DNA of 64,000 nt, taken from contig WSXX01000016.1 in NCBI GenBank assembly GCA_009773515.1, positions 1 through 64,000 on the forward strand, read 5' to 3'. A model generated the notes under the pieces. The model saw nothing but the letters and a program-made list of their open reading frames with translations. It was not told the origin of the DNA and did no database searches. Source of the DNA: Bacteroidota bacterium. Its GTDB lineage: Bacteria > Bacteroidota > Bacteroidia > Bacteroidales > Lentimicrobiaceae. Both the position numbers and the translations under genes were made by a program. Positions 44,743 to 53,963 of the stretch are shown piece after piece; position 1 is the first letter of the stretch; every line of letters starts with the position of its first letter.

Positions 44743-46383
44743 TCAATGACACCTGTCACCTTTCATAAACGGATATTTAAAATCGGTTGGAGGTAGCAAA
44801 GTTTCTTTTATTGTTCTGGGGCTGGTCCATCTTATAAGATTGAGATGACTACCAGCTTTATCATTGGTACCTGACTGTCTTGAGCCACCAAAAGGCTGCT
44901 GACCAACAACTGCACCGGTAGGCTTATCATTAAAATACAGGTTTCCTGCTGCGTATTTCAAGGTTTTACTTGCTTTATCCAGCACCATACGATCATGTGC
45001 AAAAATGGCGCCGGTAAGTGCATATGGCGATGTTTCGTCAACCAGTTTAAGCGTTTCTTCCCAGTTCTTATCATCATAAACAAAAACGGTCAGAACAGGT
45101 CCGAATATCTCCTCTTCCATGGTTACAAAATGAGGATCTTCGGTAAGAATTATGGTTGGTTCAATAAAATAACCTTTGGTTTTGTCGCCTTTACCTCCGA
45201 AAATGATTTTTGTATCTGGTGAATGCCTGGCTTTTTCAATATAGCCCATAATGTTGTCAAACGAGGCTTCGTCAATCACTGCATTCATAAAATTACTGAA
45301 CTCACGCACATCTCCCACAGTAATCTGTGAAAGCATATCACCAACCTTTTCACGCACCGAAGGCCATAAAGACTTAGGTATATAAGCCCTGGAAGCAGCC
45401 GAGCACTTCTGACCCTGATATTCAAATGATCCACGTACTATTGCTGTTGCAACTTCATCGGCATGAGCCGAGTTGTGCACAACAATAAAATCTTTACCAC
45501 CGGTTTCCCCGACTATTTTGGGATATGATTTATAGTTAGGCAGATTCTGAGCCACACTCTGCCACAAACGGTTAAAAGTTACGTTGGAACCAGTAAAGTG
45601 AAGTCCTGCAAAATTATGGTCTGAGAAAATTGCATTACCCACCACAGAGCCTGTTCCGGGTATAAAATTTATTACACCATCAGGCATACCGGCTTCTTTA
45701 AAAATCTGCATCAATACGTAATTCGACATAATTGAGTTGGTTGCAGGTTTCCAAAGGGCTGTATTCCCCATTAAAACCGGCGACATATTCAAATTTGATG
45801 CAATGGCTGTAAAGTTGAATGGCGTCAATGAGAAGATAAAACCTTCCAGAGGACGGTATTCTATACGATTGATAAACCCGGGATCAGAATGAGGTTGCTC
45901 ATTGTAAATATCAGAAATGTAATGCGCATTAAATCTGAGAAAATCAACGGTTTCGCAAGCGGCATCAATCTCAGCCTGATAAGCATTCTTGCTCTGGCCA
46001 AGCATGGTAGCAGCATTTAAAGTTGCACGATGCTTTTTCGCAATCAGTTCAGCAATTCTGAGTGATACTGAAACCCTTTCCACGTAAGAGAAAGATTCCC
46101 ATTCGCGGTGAGCTTTCATAGCAGCATCTATGGCTAACTTAACTTCCTGCGGACCGGCTTTGTGGTAATTGCCAATGATGTGCCCGTGGTCGTGAGGCAT
46201 TCGAACCGCCTCTGTATTACCGGTTCTTACTTCTTTGCCGCCAATAATTAATGGAATATCAATTACCTCTGACGACAATCTGTCCAGTTCACTCTGCAAA
46301 GATTTTCTTTCAGGTGTTCCGGGAGAGTATGTTTTTACCGGCTCATTCTCGGGATATTCAAAAACGAAGATCGCATTATTCAT
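44743..46383 (-). CDS. pruA: L-glutamate gamma-semialdehyde dehydrogenase, copy 1
   Basis: Delta-1-pyrroline-5-carboxylate dehydrogenase, the second step of proline breakdown, giving glutamate and NADH. The 546-residue ALDH-family protein has the catalytic Cys327 (YQGQKCSAASR) and the general-base Glu293 (GETGGKD). It is very similar to copy 2 at 49079 along its whole length (same length, same residue numbering at both catalytic positions). No proline dehydrogenase is in the window. It is divergent from the short-chain reductase gene and upstream of ATP-grasp copy C. Confidence 0.9.
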   Translation of the reverse strand: MNNAIFVFEYPENEPVKTYSPGTPERKSLQSELDRLSSEVIDIPLIIGGKEVRTGNTEAVRMPHDHGHIIGNYHKAGPQEVKLAIDAAMKAHREWESFSYVERVSVSLRIAELIAKKHRATLNAATMLGQSKNAYQAEIDAACETVDFLRFNAHYISDIYNEQPHSDPGFINRIEYRPLEGFIFSLTPFNFTAIASNLNMSPVLMGNTALWKPATNSIMSNYVLMQIFKEAGMPDGVINFIPGTGSVVGNAIFSDHNFAGLHFTGSNVTFNRLWQSVAQNLPNYKSYPKIVGETGGKDFIVVHNSAHADEVATAIVRGSFEYQGQKCSAASRAYIPKSLWPSVREKVGDMLSQITVGDVREFSNFMNAVIDEASFDNIMGYIEKARHSPDTKIIFGGKGDKTKGYFIEPTIILTEDPHFVTMEEEIFGPVLTVFVYDDKNWEETLKLVDETSPYALTGAIFAHDRMVLDKASKTLKYAAGNLYFNDKPTGAVVGQQPFGGSRQSGTNDKAGSHLNLIRWTSPRTIKETLLPPTDFKYPFMKGDRCH

Positions 46384-46497
46384 AAAAAATCAGAATTGCA
46401 TTACAACGAAATATATGTAAATTTACCAGTTGTATTAACACAGCCTTACTGCAAATGTTCAAGCAGAAACCGACTGATTGCAAGTAAAAAACTAACT

Positions 46498-47250
46498 ATG
46501 AATTACTATATTGTTACAGGAACCTCTTCAGGAATTGGCGAGGCAATTGCAAAAAAACTGATCCACCGGAAAGAAAAGGTGTTTTGCATTTCACGGCAGA
46601 TCAATGAATCGCTCAAAGCACTTGCAACAAAAAATCACAGCGGTTTATGGTATTATCAGACCGACCTCACCCAAACCGCTAAATTACCTGTCATTGTTAA
46701 AGAGATATTTTCTTTTATCGATGAAAATGAAGTCGCCAACGTGGTATTAATAAACAATGCCGGCACGCTTGAACCACTGGGAAAGTCGGGAAGCCTGAAC
46801 ACTGGCTTGATTGAAAATCATTTTAAAACAAATGTTATTGCACCGGCTATCTTGATAAATGAATTTATCAGACTGTCGGAAAGACTGAATGCAAAAAAAA
46901 CAATTGTCAATATCAGCTCAGGAGCAGCAAGTACACCCTATGCCGGATGGAGCAATTATTGCGCTGCAAAATCAGCTCTTGATATGCTTACACGAACCAT
47001 TGGTGAAGAACAGAAAAGCAAAGAAAATCCGGTAAGGATTTTTTCTGTAGCGCCAGGAATTGTTGATACAAAGATGCAGGAAACCATCAGAAATACAAAT
47101 GAAGAGCTGTTTCCCATGAAGCAAAAGTTTGAAAAACTATACGCTGAGAATAAGCTGAGTAAAGCCGATGATGTAGCTGACAAAATTATTTCGTTGCTTT
47201 TTTCTGACTTCCCGTTTACCGGGGATGTTACAGACCTGAGAAATCTTTAG
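46498..47250 (+). CDS. Short-chain dehydrogenase/reductase (benzil/sepiapterin reductase-like)
   Basis: A 250-residue Rossmann-fold NAD(P)-dependent reductase. The cofactor loop TGTSSGIGEAIA begins at residue 6, NNAG is present, and the catalytic triad is Ser (NISSGAAS) with YCAAK. The C-terminal ISLLFSDFPFTGDVTDLRNL segment and overall length match the sepiapterin-reductase-like subgroup. ATG 46498 gives the Rossmann start directly; the upstream in-frame TTG at 46396 would add an unrelated 34-residue tail. The substrate is unknown. Confidence 0.82.
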   Translation: MNYYIVTGTSSGIGEAIAKKLIHRKEKVFCISRQINESLKALATKNHSGLWYYQTDLTQTAKLPVIVKEIFSFIDENEVANVVLINNAGTLEPLGKSGSLNTGLIENHFKTNVIAPAILINEFIRLSERLNAKKTIVNISSGAASTPYAGWSNYCAAKSALDMLTRTIGEEQKSKENPVRIFSVAPGIVDTKMQETIRNTNEELFPMKQKFEKLYAENKLSKADDVADKIISLLFSDFPFTGDVTDLRNL

Positions 47251-47266
47251 AAGATTGTCGAAATAG

Positions 47267-47297
47267 TTTCCCGGAGATTTAAAATTCTTTAGTTTTG
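47267..47297 (+). promoter_or_regulatory. Promoter of ppnP
   Basis: TTTC (47267-47270), 19 nt, TAGTTTTG (47290-47297): an 8/8 -7 box and 3/4 -33 box, 27 nt before the ATG at 47325. Confidence 0.5.
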
Positions 47298-47324
47298 CCG
47301 TACAAATCTACTAATGATAAAATT

Positions 47325-47606
47325 ATGTTTAAGACCAACGAGTACTTTGACGGAAAAGTAAAATCAATCGCATTTGAAACAAGCGAAGGCCCTGCAACAG
47401 TAGGAGTTATGGCAGCCGGAGAATATGAATTCGGAACATCATGTGTTGAATACATGACGGTGATCTCAGGTGAAATGGAAGTCAGACTTCCTGAGGAAAC
47501 TGAGTGGAAAACCTTTCAGCCATTTGAAACTTTTATAGTACCCGCCAATGTAAAGTTTGGCGTAAGAATGAATGGCGATACTTCATACCGCTGTTTGTAC
47601 CGATAG
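47325..47606 (+). CDS. ppnP: Pyrimidine/purine nucleoside phosphorylase
   Basis: A 93-residue cupin-fold protein of the PpnP (YaiE) family, which phosphorolyses various nucleosides to base and pentose-1-phosphate. Signatures include [26 protein letters not shown] and [11 protein letters not shown]; length fits the E. coli protein (about 94). ATG 47325 is chosen over TTG 47295 because it matches the family start and sits correctly behind the promoter. A terminator follows directly. Confidence 0.88.
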   Translation: MFKTNEYFDGKVKSIAFETSEGPATVGVMAAGEYEFGTSCVEYMTVISGEMEVRLPEETEWKTFQPFETFIVPANVKFGVRMNGDTSYRCLYR

Positions 47607-47608
47607 TC

Positions 47609-47633
47609 AAAAGCCCCCTGAACCGGGGCTTTT
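47609..47633 (+). terminator. Terminator of ppnP
   Basis: 9-bp stem AAAAGCCCC/GGGGCTTTT (47609-47617 with 47625-47633), 7-nt loop, starting 2 nt after the stop codon. Confidence 0.75.
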
Positions 47634-47677
47634 CAGTGTAATCCGATATGAACAATCAAACATAACCAATCAATCCG

Positions 47678-48052
47678 ATGAAAACCAAAAAGTACGATGA
47701 ACTGAAGCTTCATTATAAAATCTGGTTTACCGACCAGAACGAAAAGGGAATTCTGGGTGATGGCAAATGGAAGATACTTAAAGCAATAGATGAAACAGGC
47801 TCGCTGACCTCTGCATGTGAGAAACTTGAGATCACTTACCGCAGAACCTGGAATGATCTTAAAGCCATTGAGGAACAACTTGGCTTTGCTTTGCTTGAAA
47901 AATCAAGAGGAGGAGCTGAAGGTGGAAGTACCTCGCTGACTCCGGAAGGAAAAAAGCTTATCAGGGCTTTTGATGATTTTCATGAAAAAATGGATGTAAT
48001 TATGCAGCAGCATTTTACCGAACTTAAAAAGACATTGATTTCAAATGATTAA
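47678..48052 (+). CDS. ModE-like winged-helix regulator without molybdate-binding domain
   Basis: A 124-residue protein matching the N-terminal DNA-binding half of ModE: KILKAIDETGSLTSACEKLEITYRRTWNDLKAIEEQLGFALLEKSRGG, then SLTPEGKKLIRAF. The C-terminal TOBE (molybdate-binding) domains of E. coli ModE are absent, so any oxyanion response would have to come from elsewhere or be lost. It overlaps the WtpA-like gene by 8 nt, so the two are coupled and the regulator probably controls metal-oxyanion genes. Confidence 0.85.
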   Translation: MKTKKYDELKLHYKIWFTDQNEKGILGDGKWKILKAIDETGSLTSACEKLEITYRRTWNDLKAIEEQLGFALLEKSRGGAEGGSTSLTPEGKKLIRAFDDFHEKMDVIMQQHFTELKKTLISND

Positions 48053-49001
48053 TTCGGGGTTAAAAATAATATTTGTATTTATTGCTTTTATAGCAATGGC
48101 TTCCTGTGGAAGGGTGAATAACACTGGTTCAGAAAGCGAATTAAAGGGAGACCTTATTATTTTCCATGCCGGCAGTTTGTCTGTTCCTTTCAGGGCTTTG
48201 GCCGATTCATTCCGGAAAATTCATCCGGAAGTCAAAATCCTGCCTGAATCGGCAGGAAGTCTGGCTTCAATACGCAAGATAACCGATCTTAACAGACCAT
48301 GCGACATTATGGCATCAGCCGATTATATTCTGATCGACAAACTTATGATTCCTGAATTTGCAAGCTGGAATCTCTTATTTGCCGGTAATGAAATGGCTAT
48401 TGTTTATCACCCGGGCTCAAGAATGTCTGATTCCATCAATGAAAATAATTGGTTTAAAATATTACAAAACCCGGAGATTAGATTCGGACGATCCGACCCA
48501 AATTCTGATCCTTGCGGCTACAGAGCTATTCTTACCATGCAGTTGACTGAAAAGGTTTACAATATACCCGGGTTAACCGATGAACTGATGAAGAAGGATC
48601 AGAAATATATCCGGCCTAAGGAAGTTGATCTGCTGGCTCTGCTGGAAACCGGAACCCTTGATTATATCTTCCTTTACAAATCTGTAGCTATACAGCACAA
48701 ACTCCCCTATTTGTCACTTCCTGACAGTATAAATCTCTCATCTCCAGGATTACAGGATTTTTACAAAACAGTATCAGTTGATGTTGCAGGCAATAAACCC
48801 GGCGACAAGATAACTCAGTACGGAGAAGCAATGGTTTATGGAATGACTATCCCAAACAACTCAGAAAATACTGAGAATGCCAAAGCTTTCGTAAAGTTCA
48901 TAATTGAAAAAGGTCTTCCGATAATTGAAGCAATGGGGCAAAAGCACATTGAACCGGAATTTTCTCCAAAATCAACTTCTACTCCTGAATTCATGAACTA
49001 A
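48045..49001 (+). CDS. WtpA-like tungstate/molybdate-binding lipoprotein
   Basis: A 318-residue substrate-binding lipoprotein (lipobox AMASC, Cys21) of the WtpA/ModA kind. The family segments FHAGSLSVPF, SAGSLASIRKI, DIMASADY, GRSDPNSDPCGYRA and DYIFLYKSVA are present. In Pyrococcus the homologue binds tungstate or molybdate with high affinity. No permease or ATPase gene follows, so transport partners must be elsewhere. It starts inside the end of the ModE-like gene. With an AOR enzyme 7 kb away, tungsten is the more attractive ligand, but sequence does not prove it. Confidence 0.85.
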   Translation: MINSGLKIIFVFIAFIAMASCGRVNNTGSESELKGDLIIFHAGSLSVPFRALADSFRKIHPEVKILPESAGSLASIRKITDLNRPCDIMASADYILIDKLMIPEFASWNLLFAGNEMAIVYHPGSRMSDSINENNWFKILQNPEIRFGRSDPNSDPCGYRAILTMQLTEKVYNIPGLTDELMKKDQKYIRPKEVDLLALLETGTLDYIFLYKSVAIQHKLPYLSLPDSINLSSPGLQDFYKTVSVDVAGNKPGDKITQYGEAMVYGMTIPNNSENTENAKAFVKFIIEKGLPIIEAMGQKHIEPEFSPKSTSTPEFMN

Positions 49002-49039
49002 GCATTTCTAATAATCGAATCTCTTAAAAATTCACTTAC

Positions 49040-49063
49040 CGATATGAATTTATATTCATATCG
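49040..49063. promoter_or_regulatory. Perfect 10-bp inverted repeat before pruA copy 2
   Basis: CGATATGAAT (49040-49049) is perfectly complementary to 49054-49063 with a TTAT loop, 16 nt before the pruA ATG. The tail is A-rich on the plus strand, so it is a poor plus-strand terminator. The 9-mer CGATATGAA also occurs at 47644-47652, just before the ModE-like gene. It may be an operator. Confidence 0.45.
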
Positions 49064-49078
49064 AAAAAACAAACCAAC

Positions 49079-50722
49079 ATGAACAACGCAATTTACAACT
49101 TTGAAACGCCAAAGAATGAAGACATTCATAAGTACAATCCGGGCAGTATTTCCAGGAAAGAATTAATGAATGAGATTGACCGGCAATCATCAGAAATTAT
49201 AGAAATTCCATTAATTATTGGTGGAAAAGAAGTTTTCACAAAAAGCAGGAATTCCGTAATCATGCCGCATGATCATGGACAAGTGATGGCATCATACTGC
49301 ATAGCCGGGCCAGAAGAAATTGAAATGGCAGCTCAGGCAGCAGTTTCTGCCAGAGAAGACTGGATGTCACTTTCATGGCTCGACAGGGCATCTGTATTTC
49401 TAAAAGCAGCAGAACTTATTTCGGGAAAGTACAGGTATGTGCTTAATGCTGCCACCATGCTTGGCCAGAGTAAAAGTGCCTATCAGGCAGAAATTGACAG
49501 CGCTTGTGAAGTAATTGATTTTTTGAGGTTCAATGCTTATTATGCCAGTGAAATTTACAGCAAACAGCCATCTTCAGAATTCGGGAATCTGAACAGGATT
49601 GAATACAGAGCTCTTGAAGGCTTTGTACTTGCGATAACACCCTTTAATTTTACTGCCATTGCATCAAATCTCAATGCAGCTCCGGCACTTATGGGAAATA
49701 CTTTGGTGTGGAAACCCGCTTCAACATCAGTTCTTTCAAATTATTACCTGATGAAGATATTCATGGAAGCCGGGTTACCCGAAGGTGTTATAAATTTTAT
49801 TCCATCATCAGGTAAAGACATATCATCAGTTGTACTGAAAAACAAACATCTGGCAGGAATTCATTTCACTGGTTCCACAGGAACATTCAATCATATCTGG
49901 AGATCTACCGGAGAGAATCTTTCAAACTACATTTCATACCCGAAACTGATTGGTGAAACAGGTGGGAAAGATTTCATCTTTGTGCATGCATCAGCAAATA
50001 TTGAAGAGGTTGCAACCGCAATGATCAGAGGTGCATATGAGTATCAGGGTCAGAAGTGCTCAGCAGCTTCACGCACCTACATCCCTGAATCTATGTGGCC
50101 AAAACTCAAACGCATGCTGGTTGAGCAGATTAATGAAATAAAAATGGGAGATGTGAGAGATTTCTCAAATTTTGCCAATGCTGTTATTGACGAAGCTTCG
50201 TTTGATGGTATCATGGACTATATCGGCTATGCTAAAAAATCGACAGAAGCAAAAATCATTGCAGGTGGTACAGGTGACAAAACCCATGGATTTTTCATCA
50301 GGCCAACCCTGATAGAAACGACTGACCCGCATTTCAAAACAATGGAAGAAGAAATATTTGGCCCGGTACTAACAGTGTTTGTATATAAAGACAATGAATT
50401 TGAGCAAACACTTGAGATTTGCGACAAGACCTCACCCTATGCGCTCACCGGAAGTATTTTTTCAACCGATCGGTATGCACTCAACATTGCATGCCGCAAA
50501 CTGAGATATGCAGCCGGCAATCTATACTTTAATGATAAACCTTCAGGAGCAGTAGTCGGGCAACAACCCTTTGGAGGTGCGAGGGCATCAGGGACCAATG
50601 ATAAATCAGGTAGTTACCTGAATCTAATCCGCTGGACCAGTCCCCGAACAATTAAGGAAACGTTCATTCCAGCTAATGATTACCGGTATCCATTTATGGA
50701 TGGAGATGGAAGATTAATCTAA
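49079..50722 (+). CDS. pruA: L-glutamate gamma-semialdehyde dehydrogenase, copy 2
   Basis: A 547-residue paralogue of the gene at 44743, with the same catalytic positions (Glu293 in GETGGKD, Cys327 in YQGQKCSAASR) and the same C-terminal LNLIRWTSPRTIKE segment. Expected reaction: glutamate gamma-semialdehyde to glutamate with NAD. It follows the WtpA-like gene by 77 nt, with an inverted repeat between them, and precedes another aldehyde dehydrogenase by about 70 nt. Its sequence is shifted from copy 1 in many surface residues, so the duplication is not recent. Confidence 0.9.
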   Translation: MNNAIYNFETPKNEDIHKYNPGSISRKELMNEIDRQSSEIIEIPLIIGGKEVFTKSRNSVIMPHDHGQVMASYCIAGPEEIEMAAQAAVSAREDWMSLSWLDRASVFLKAAELISGKYRYVLNAATMLGQSKSAYQAEIDSACEVIDFLRFNAYYASEIYSKQPSSEFGNLNRIEYRALEGFVLAITPFNFTAIASNLNAAPALMGNTLVWKPASTSVLSNYYLMKIFMEAGLPEGVINFIPSSGKDISSVVLKNKHLAGIHFTGSTGTFNHIWRSTGENLSNYISYPKLIGETGGKDFIFVHASANIEEVATAMIRGAYEYQGQKCSAASRTYIPESMWPKLKRMLVEQINEIKMGDVRDFSNFANAVIDEASFDGIMDYIGYAKKSTEAKIIAGGTGDKTHGFFIRPTLIETTDPHFKTMEEEIFGPVLTVFVYKDNEFEQTLEICDKTSPYALTGSIFSTDRYALNIACRKLRYAAGNLYFNDKPSGAVVGQQPFGGARASGTNDKSGSYLNLIRWTSPRTIKETFIPANDYRYPFMDGDGRLI

Positions 50723-50795
50723 ATAAAGAAACAGATAATAATGACCAATCGGAAACAATCAACTAATAGGTTTGTTACTTGAAAAAATAAAAAGC

Positions 50796-52358
50796 ATGTC
50801 AAAAAAAACAACAAAGCAGATTCAGGAAATATTAAGCCAGCTTGGTATCGAAGATTTTAATTCCGGTGCAACAACCGGAACTGTATGGTATCCCACCAAA
50901 GGCCAACCCATTCACTCCTATTCACCTGCCGATGGACAATTGATTGCCTCAGTAAATCAGGCTACATGGGACGATTATGAATTGGTGATGGAGAAAGCAA
51001 CAGCAGCTTTCAGTTCGTGGCGTATGGTTCCTGCGCCTAAAAGAGGTGAAATCGTGAGGCAAATCGGAAATCGGCTGAGAGAATACAAAGAACCACTTGG
51101 ATCATTGGTTTCCTATGAAATGGGCAAGGTTTATCAGGAAGGACTGGGCGAGGTTCAGGAAATGATTGACATTGCTGACTTTGCAGTTGGACTGTCGAGG
51201 CAGCTTTACGGATCAACCATGCATTCGGAGCGTGAGCGCCATCGGATGTACGACCAATATCATCCATTGGGCGTAGTTGGCGTTATCTCTGCCTTTAATT
51301 TCCCGGTTGCTGTATGGGCATGGAATGCAATGCTGGCAATGGTCTGCGGCGATGTGGTGGTATGGAAACCTTCATCAAAGGTAATGTTAAGTGCAGTTGC
51401 TGTTCACAAAGTAATTGAACAGGTGCTGCGCGACAATAATGTTGCTGAAGGAGTATTATCGCTGGTTGCAGGAAGTTCAAAGTATATTGGCGATGACTTC
51501 CTTGCAGACAAACGAATCCCGCTGATTTCAGTGACCGGCTCAACCAGAGTTGGACGGCACGTAGGCAAGATTGTTGGTGAACGGCTTGGCAGAAGCATAC
51601 TTGAACTTGGTGGCAACAATGCCATTATTGTTTCGCAATACGGAAATCTGAATATGGCACTGCGCGGCAGTTTGTTCGGTGCTGTAGCAACTTCAGGACA
51701 GCGATGCACATCAACAAGACGATTGCTGATTCATGACTGTATCTTCGACAAATTTCGCGATAAGCTGATTGAAGCATACAAACAATTAAAAATCGGTCAT
51801 CCGCTTAATGAGGATACTGTGGTGGGACCGTTGGTCGATAAAGATGCTGTAAATGCTTTTCTGAATGCTCAGGAGCAGATCAGGAAAGAAGGCGGGAAAA
51901 TTGTTTACGGCGGGCAGGTGCTCGAAGGCGAAGGCTATGAATCAGGTTGTTATGTAGTTCCTTGTATCGCCGAAGTTGAAAATCACTATGAAATAGTTCA
52001 GGAGGAAACCTTTGCTCCTATTCTTTATCTAATAAAGTATAAGAGTATGGATGAAGCCATTGAACTGCATAATGCTGTTCCTCAAGGTCTTTCATCGGCT
52101 ATCTTCTCAAGAAATATTCTGGAAACCGAGCGTTTTCTTTCACACGAGGGCTCTGATTGTGGCATAGCCAATGTAAACATTGCTACCAACGGTGCTGAAA
52201 TCGGAGGAGCATTCGGAGGTGAGAAAGATACCGGAGGTGGTCGTGAATCAGGATCGGATGCATGGAAAGCATACATGCGCCGCCAGACCAATACCATCAA
52301 CTTCTCAACCGAATTGCCCCTGGCTCAGGGAATTAAATTCGATGCTTTTGAGGATTGA
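50796..52358 (+). CDS. ALDH7-type aldehyde dehydrogenase (alpha-aminoadipic semialdehyde dehydrogenase-like)
   Basis: A 520-residue NAD-dependent aldehyde dehydrogenase with Cys304 (GQRCTSTRR) and Glu270 (ELGGNNAI). The N terminus (LGIEDFNSGATTGT) and the motif GGEKDTGGGRESGSDAWKAYMRR place it in the ALDH7 (antiquitin/AmaB) group, which oxidises alpha-aminoadipic semialdehyde in lysine breakdown. The ATG at 50796 is preferred over the TTG at 50772. It sits in a run with pruA copy 2, suggesting amino-acid semialdehyde oxidation. Confidence 0.88.
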   Translation: MSKKTTKQIQEILSQLGIEDFNSGATTGTVWYPTKGQPIHSYSPADGQLIASVNQATWDDYELVMEKATAAFSSWRMVPAPKRGEIVRQIGNRLREYKEPLGSLVSYEMGKVYQEGLGEVQEMIDIADFAVGLSRQLYGSTMHSERERHRMYDQYHPLGVVGVISAFNFPVAVWAWNAMLAMVCGDVVVWKPSSKVMLSAVAVHKVIEQVLRDNNVAEGVLSLVAGSSKYIGDDFLADKRIPLISVTGSTRVGRHVGKIVGERLGRSILELGGNNAIIVSQYGNLNMALRGSLFGAVATSGQRCTSTRRLLIHDCIFDKFRDKLIEAYKQLKIGHPLNEDTVVGPLVDKDAVNAFLNAQEQIRKEGGKIVYGGQVLEGEGYESGCYVVPCIAEVENHYEIVQEETFAPILYLIKYKSMDEAIELHNAVPQGLSSAIFSRNILETERFLSHEGSDCGIANVNIATNGAEIGGAFGGEKDTGGGRESGSDAWKAYMRRQTNTINFSTELPLAQGIKFDAFED

Positions 52359-52550
52359 AACCAATGAATTCTGATTCGATTTGCATCTCATTTCAATTGA
52401 GAGTAATAATATCGGATCATTTTACGACGATTACTTTTTAGAGTGCAGCCCAAAGGTTGCACTTTAAATTTTTATCGTCGGATTATTTGTGAACATTGTG
52501 AATTAAAAAATGTTAAACTTGCGGCAAAATCAAAAAGCCAAATTTTCGTT

Positions 52551-53915
52551 ATGCAGAGCCCTTTAAACTACATTAAAGATTACATCAGCAAGGGGCACGA
52601 ACGAAGCCGAAACATCAAAATAAACATTCTGCTTTCCTTTCTCATCAAGAGCGGCAGTATTGTTATAACATTTTTAATTGTTCCCCTCACACTTGGTTAT
52701 CTTGGCGCGAGAGATTACGGCATATGGCTGACGCTCAGTTCAGTCATCTCGTGGTTTGGTTTTTTCGACATAGGACTTGGAAATGGTTTAAGAAACCGGT
52801 TTGCTGAAGCGCTGGCAAAGGGGGATAAAGAACTGGCGAGAATTTACGTAAGCACCACCTATTTCGGATTAACCGGTATTTTTGGCATACTTTGGATATT
52901 GTTCTTCGGTGCAAGCTTTTTCCTGAACTGGAACACAATTTTCAATATCCCGGTGGGAGAAACAGGCAATCTCCAGACCCTTGTGGTTTATGTATTTTCA
53001 CTGTTTGTGCTCCGATTTGTATTGAAGCTGATATCGATCATCATCACAGCTGATCAAAAGCCCGCCATCAGTAACACTTTCGATCCATTGTCAAATGTCA
53101 TTTCGCTGATAATTATCTACATTCTGACATTAACAACCAGCGGCTCACTGATGTACCTTGCAATGGCAGTTACGTTTTCACCGGTTCTTGTTCTTCTGAT
53201 CGCAACCATTTACTTTTTCAAAAATAACTACAAAGAATACAGGCCTTCGCTGAAATACTTCAGAATGAATCAATTGAAGGATCTAACTGGGCTGGGATTT
53301 CAGTTCTTTATCATTCAGATAGCTGTGTTGGTTATCTTTTCGACCGACAACATGATTATAACACAGGTTCTGGGTCCTGAACATGTTACACCTTACAATA
53401 TCGCATTCAAGTATTTCCATTCGGTTTCAATGGCTTTTGCCATCATCATGAATCCGCTTTGGTCGGCATACACACAAGCATACACAATTAACGATATCTC
53501 TTGGATCAGGCATATAACTACCAGATTGACAAGGCTTTGGTTTCTGATTGTCGTTCTTGTGGGGTTTATGGTGCTGGTTTCAGGGCCATTTTATAAGTTC
53601 TGGATTGGCGACAAGGTAGAAATTCCACTGCTGATTACGATATTGATGGGAGTTTTCATTCTTATAAGTACATGGAATAACATTTATGTTTATTTCATAA
53701 ATGGCGCAGGAAAGATCCGGTTTCAACTATACACATCAATTATTGCTGCGTTGGCAAATATTCCGTTATCGGTTTATTTTGCCAGAAACCTCGAAATGGG
53801 AGCTTCAGGTGTAATACTTGCCACTTGTATCTGCTTGTTGCCAGGCACATTACTTGCACCCTATCAATACAAAAAGATTCTCAACAAAACTGCAACCGGC
53901 ATTTGGGATAAATAA
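52551..53915 (+). CDS. Polysaccharide/O-antigen flippase (Wzx-like), copy 1
   Basis: A 454-residue integral membrane protein of the MOP superfamily (RfbX/Wzx-like), with about 12-14 membrane segments. It should flip lipid-linked saccharide units across the inner membrane. Typical N-terminal features are present: IPLVLTLGYLGARDYGIWLTLSSVISWFGFFDIGLGNGLRNRFAEA-like architecture. It is a clear paralogue of the next gene along the whole length. The frame runs back to 52443 without a good start; ATG 52551 makes the length equal to the neighbour (454 and 453). A weak -7 match lies at 52514-52521. Confidence 0.87.
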   Translation: MQSPLNYIKDYISKGHERSRNIKINILLSFLIKSGSIVITFLIVPLTLGYLGARDYGIWLTLSSVISWFGFFDIGLGNGLRNRFAEALAKGDKELARIYVSTTYFGLTGIFGILWILFFGASFFLNWNTIFNIPVGETGNLQTLVVYVFSLFVLRFVLKLISIIITADQKPAISNTFDPLSNVISLIIIYILTLTTSGSLMYLAMAVTFSPVLVLLIATIYFFKNNYKEYRPSLKYFRMNQLKDLTGLGFQFFIIQIAVLVIFSTDNMIITQVLGPEHVTPYNIAFKYFHSVSMAFAIIMNPLWSAYTQAYTINDISWIRHITTRLTRLWFLIVVLVGFMVLVSGPFYKFWIGDKVEIPLLITILMGVFILISTWNNIYVYFINGAGKIRFQLYTSIIAALANIPLSVYFARNLEMGASGVILATCICLLPGTLLAPYQYKKILNKTATGIWDK

Positions 53916-53963
53916 TGGTTTTTATCACCTTTGCAATAATTAAACATTTACTGCACCACTGAC

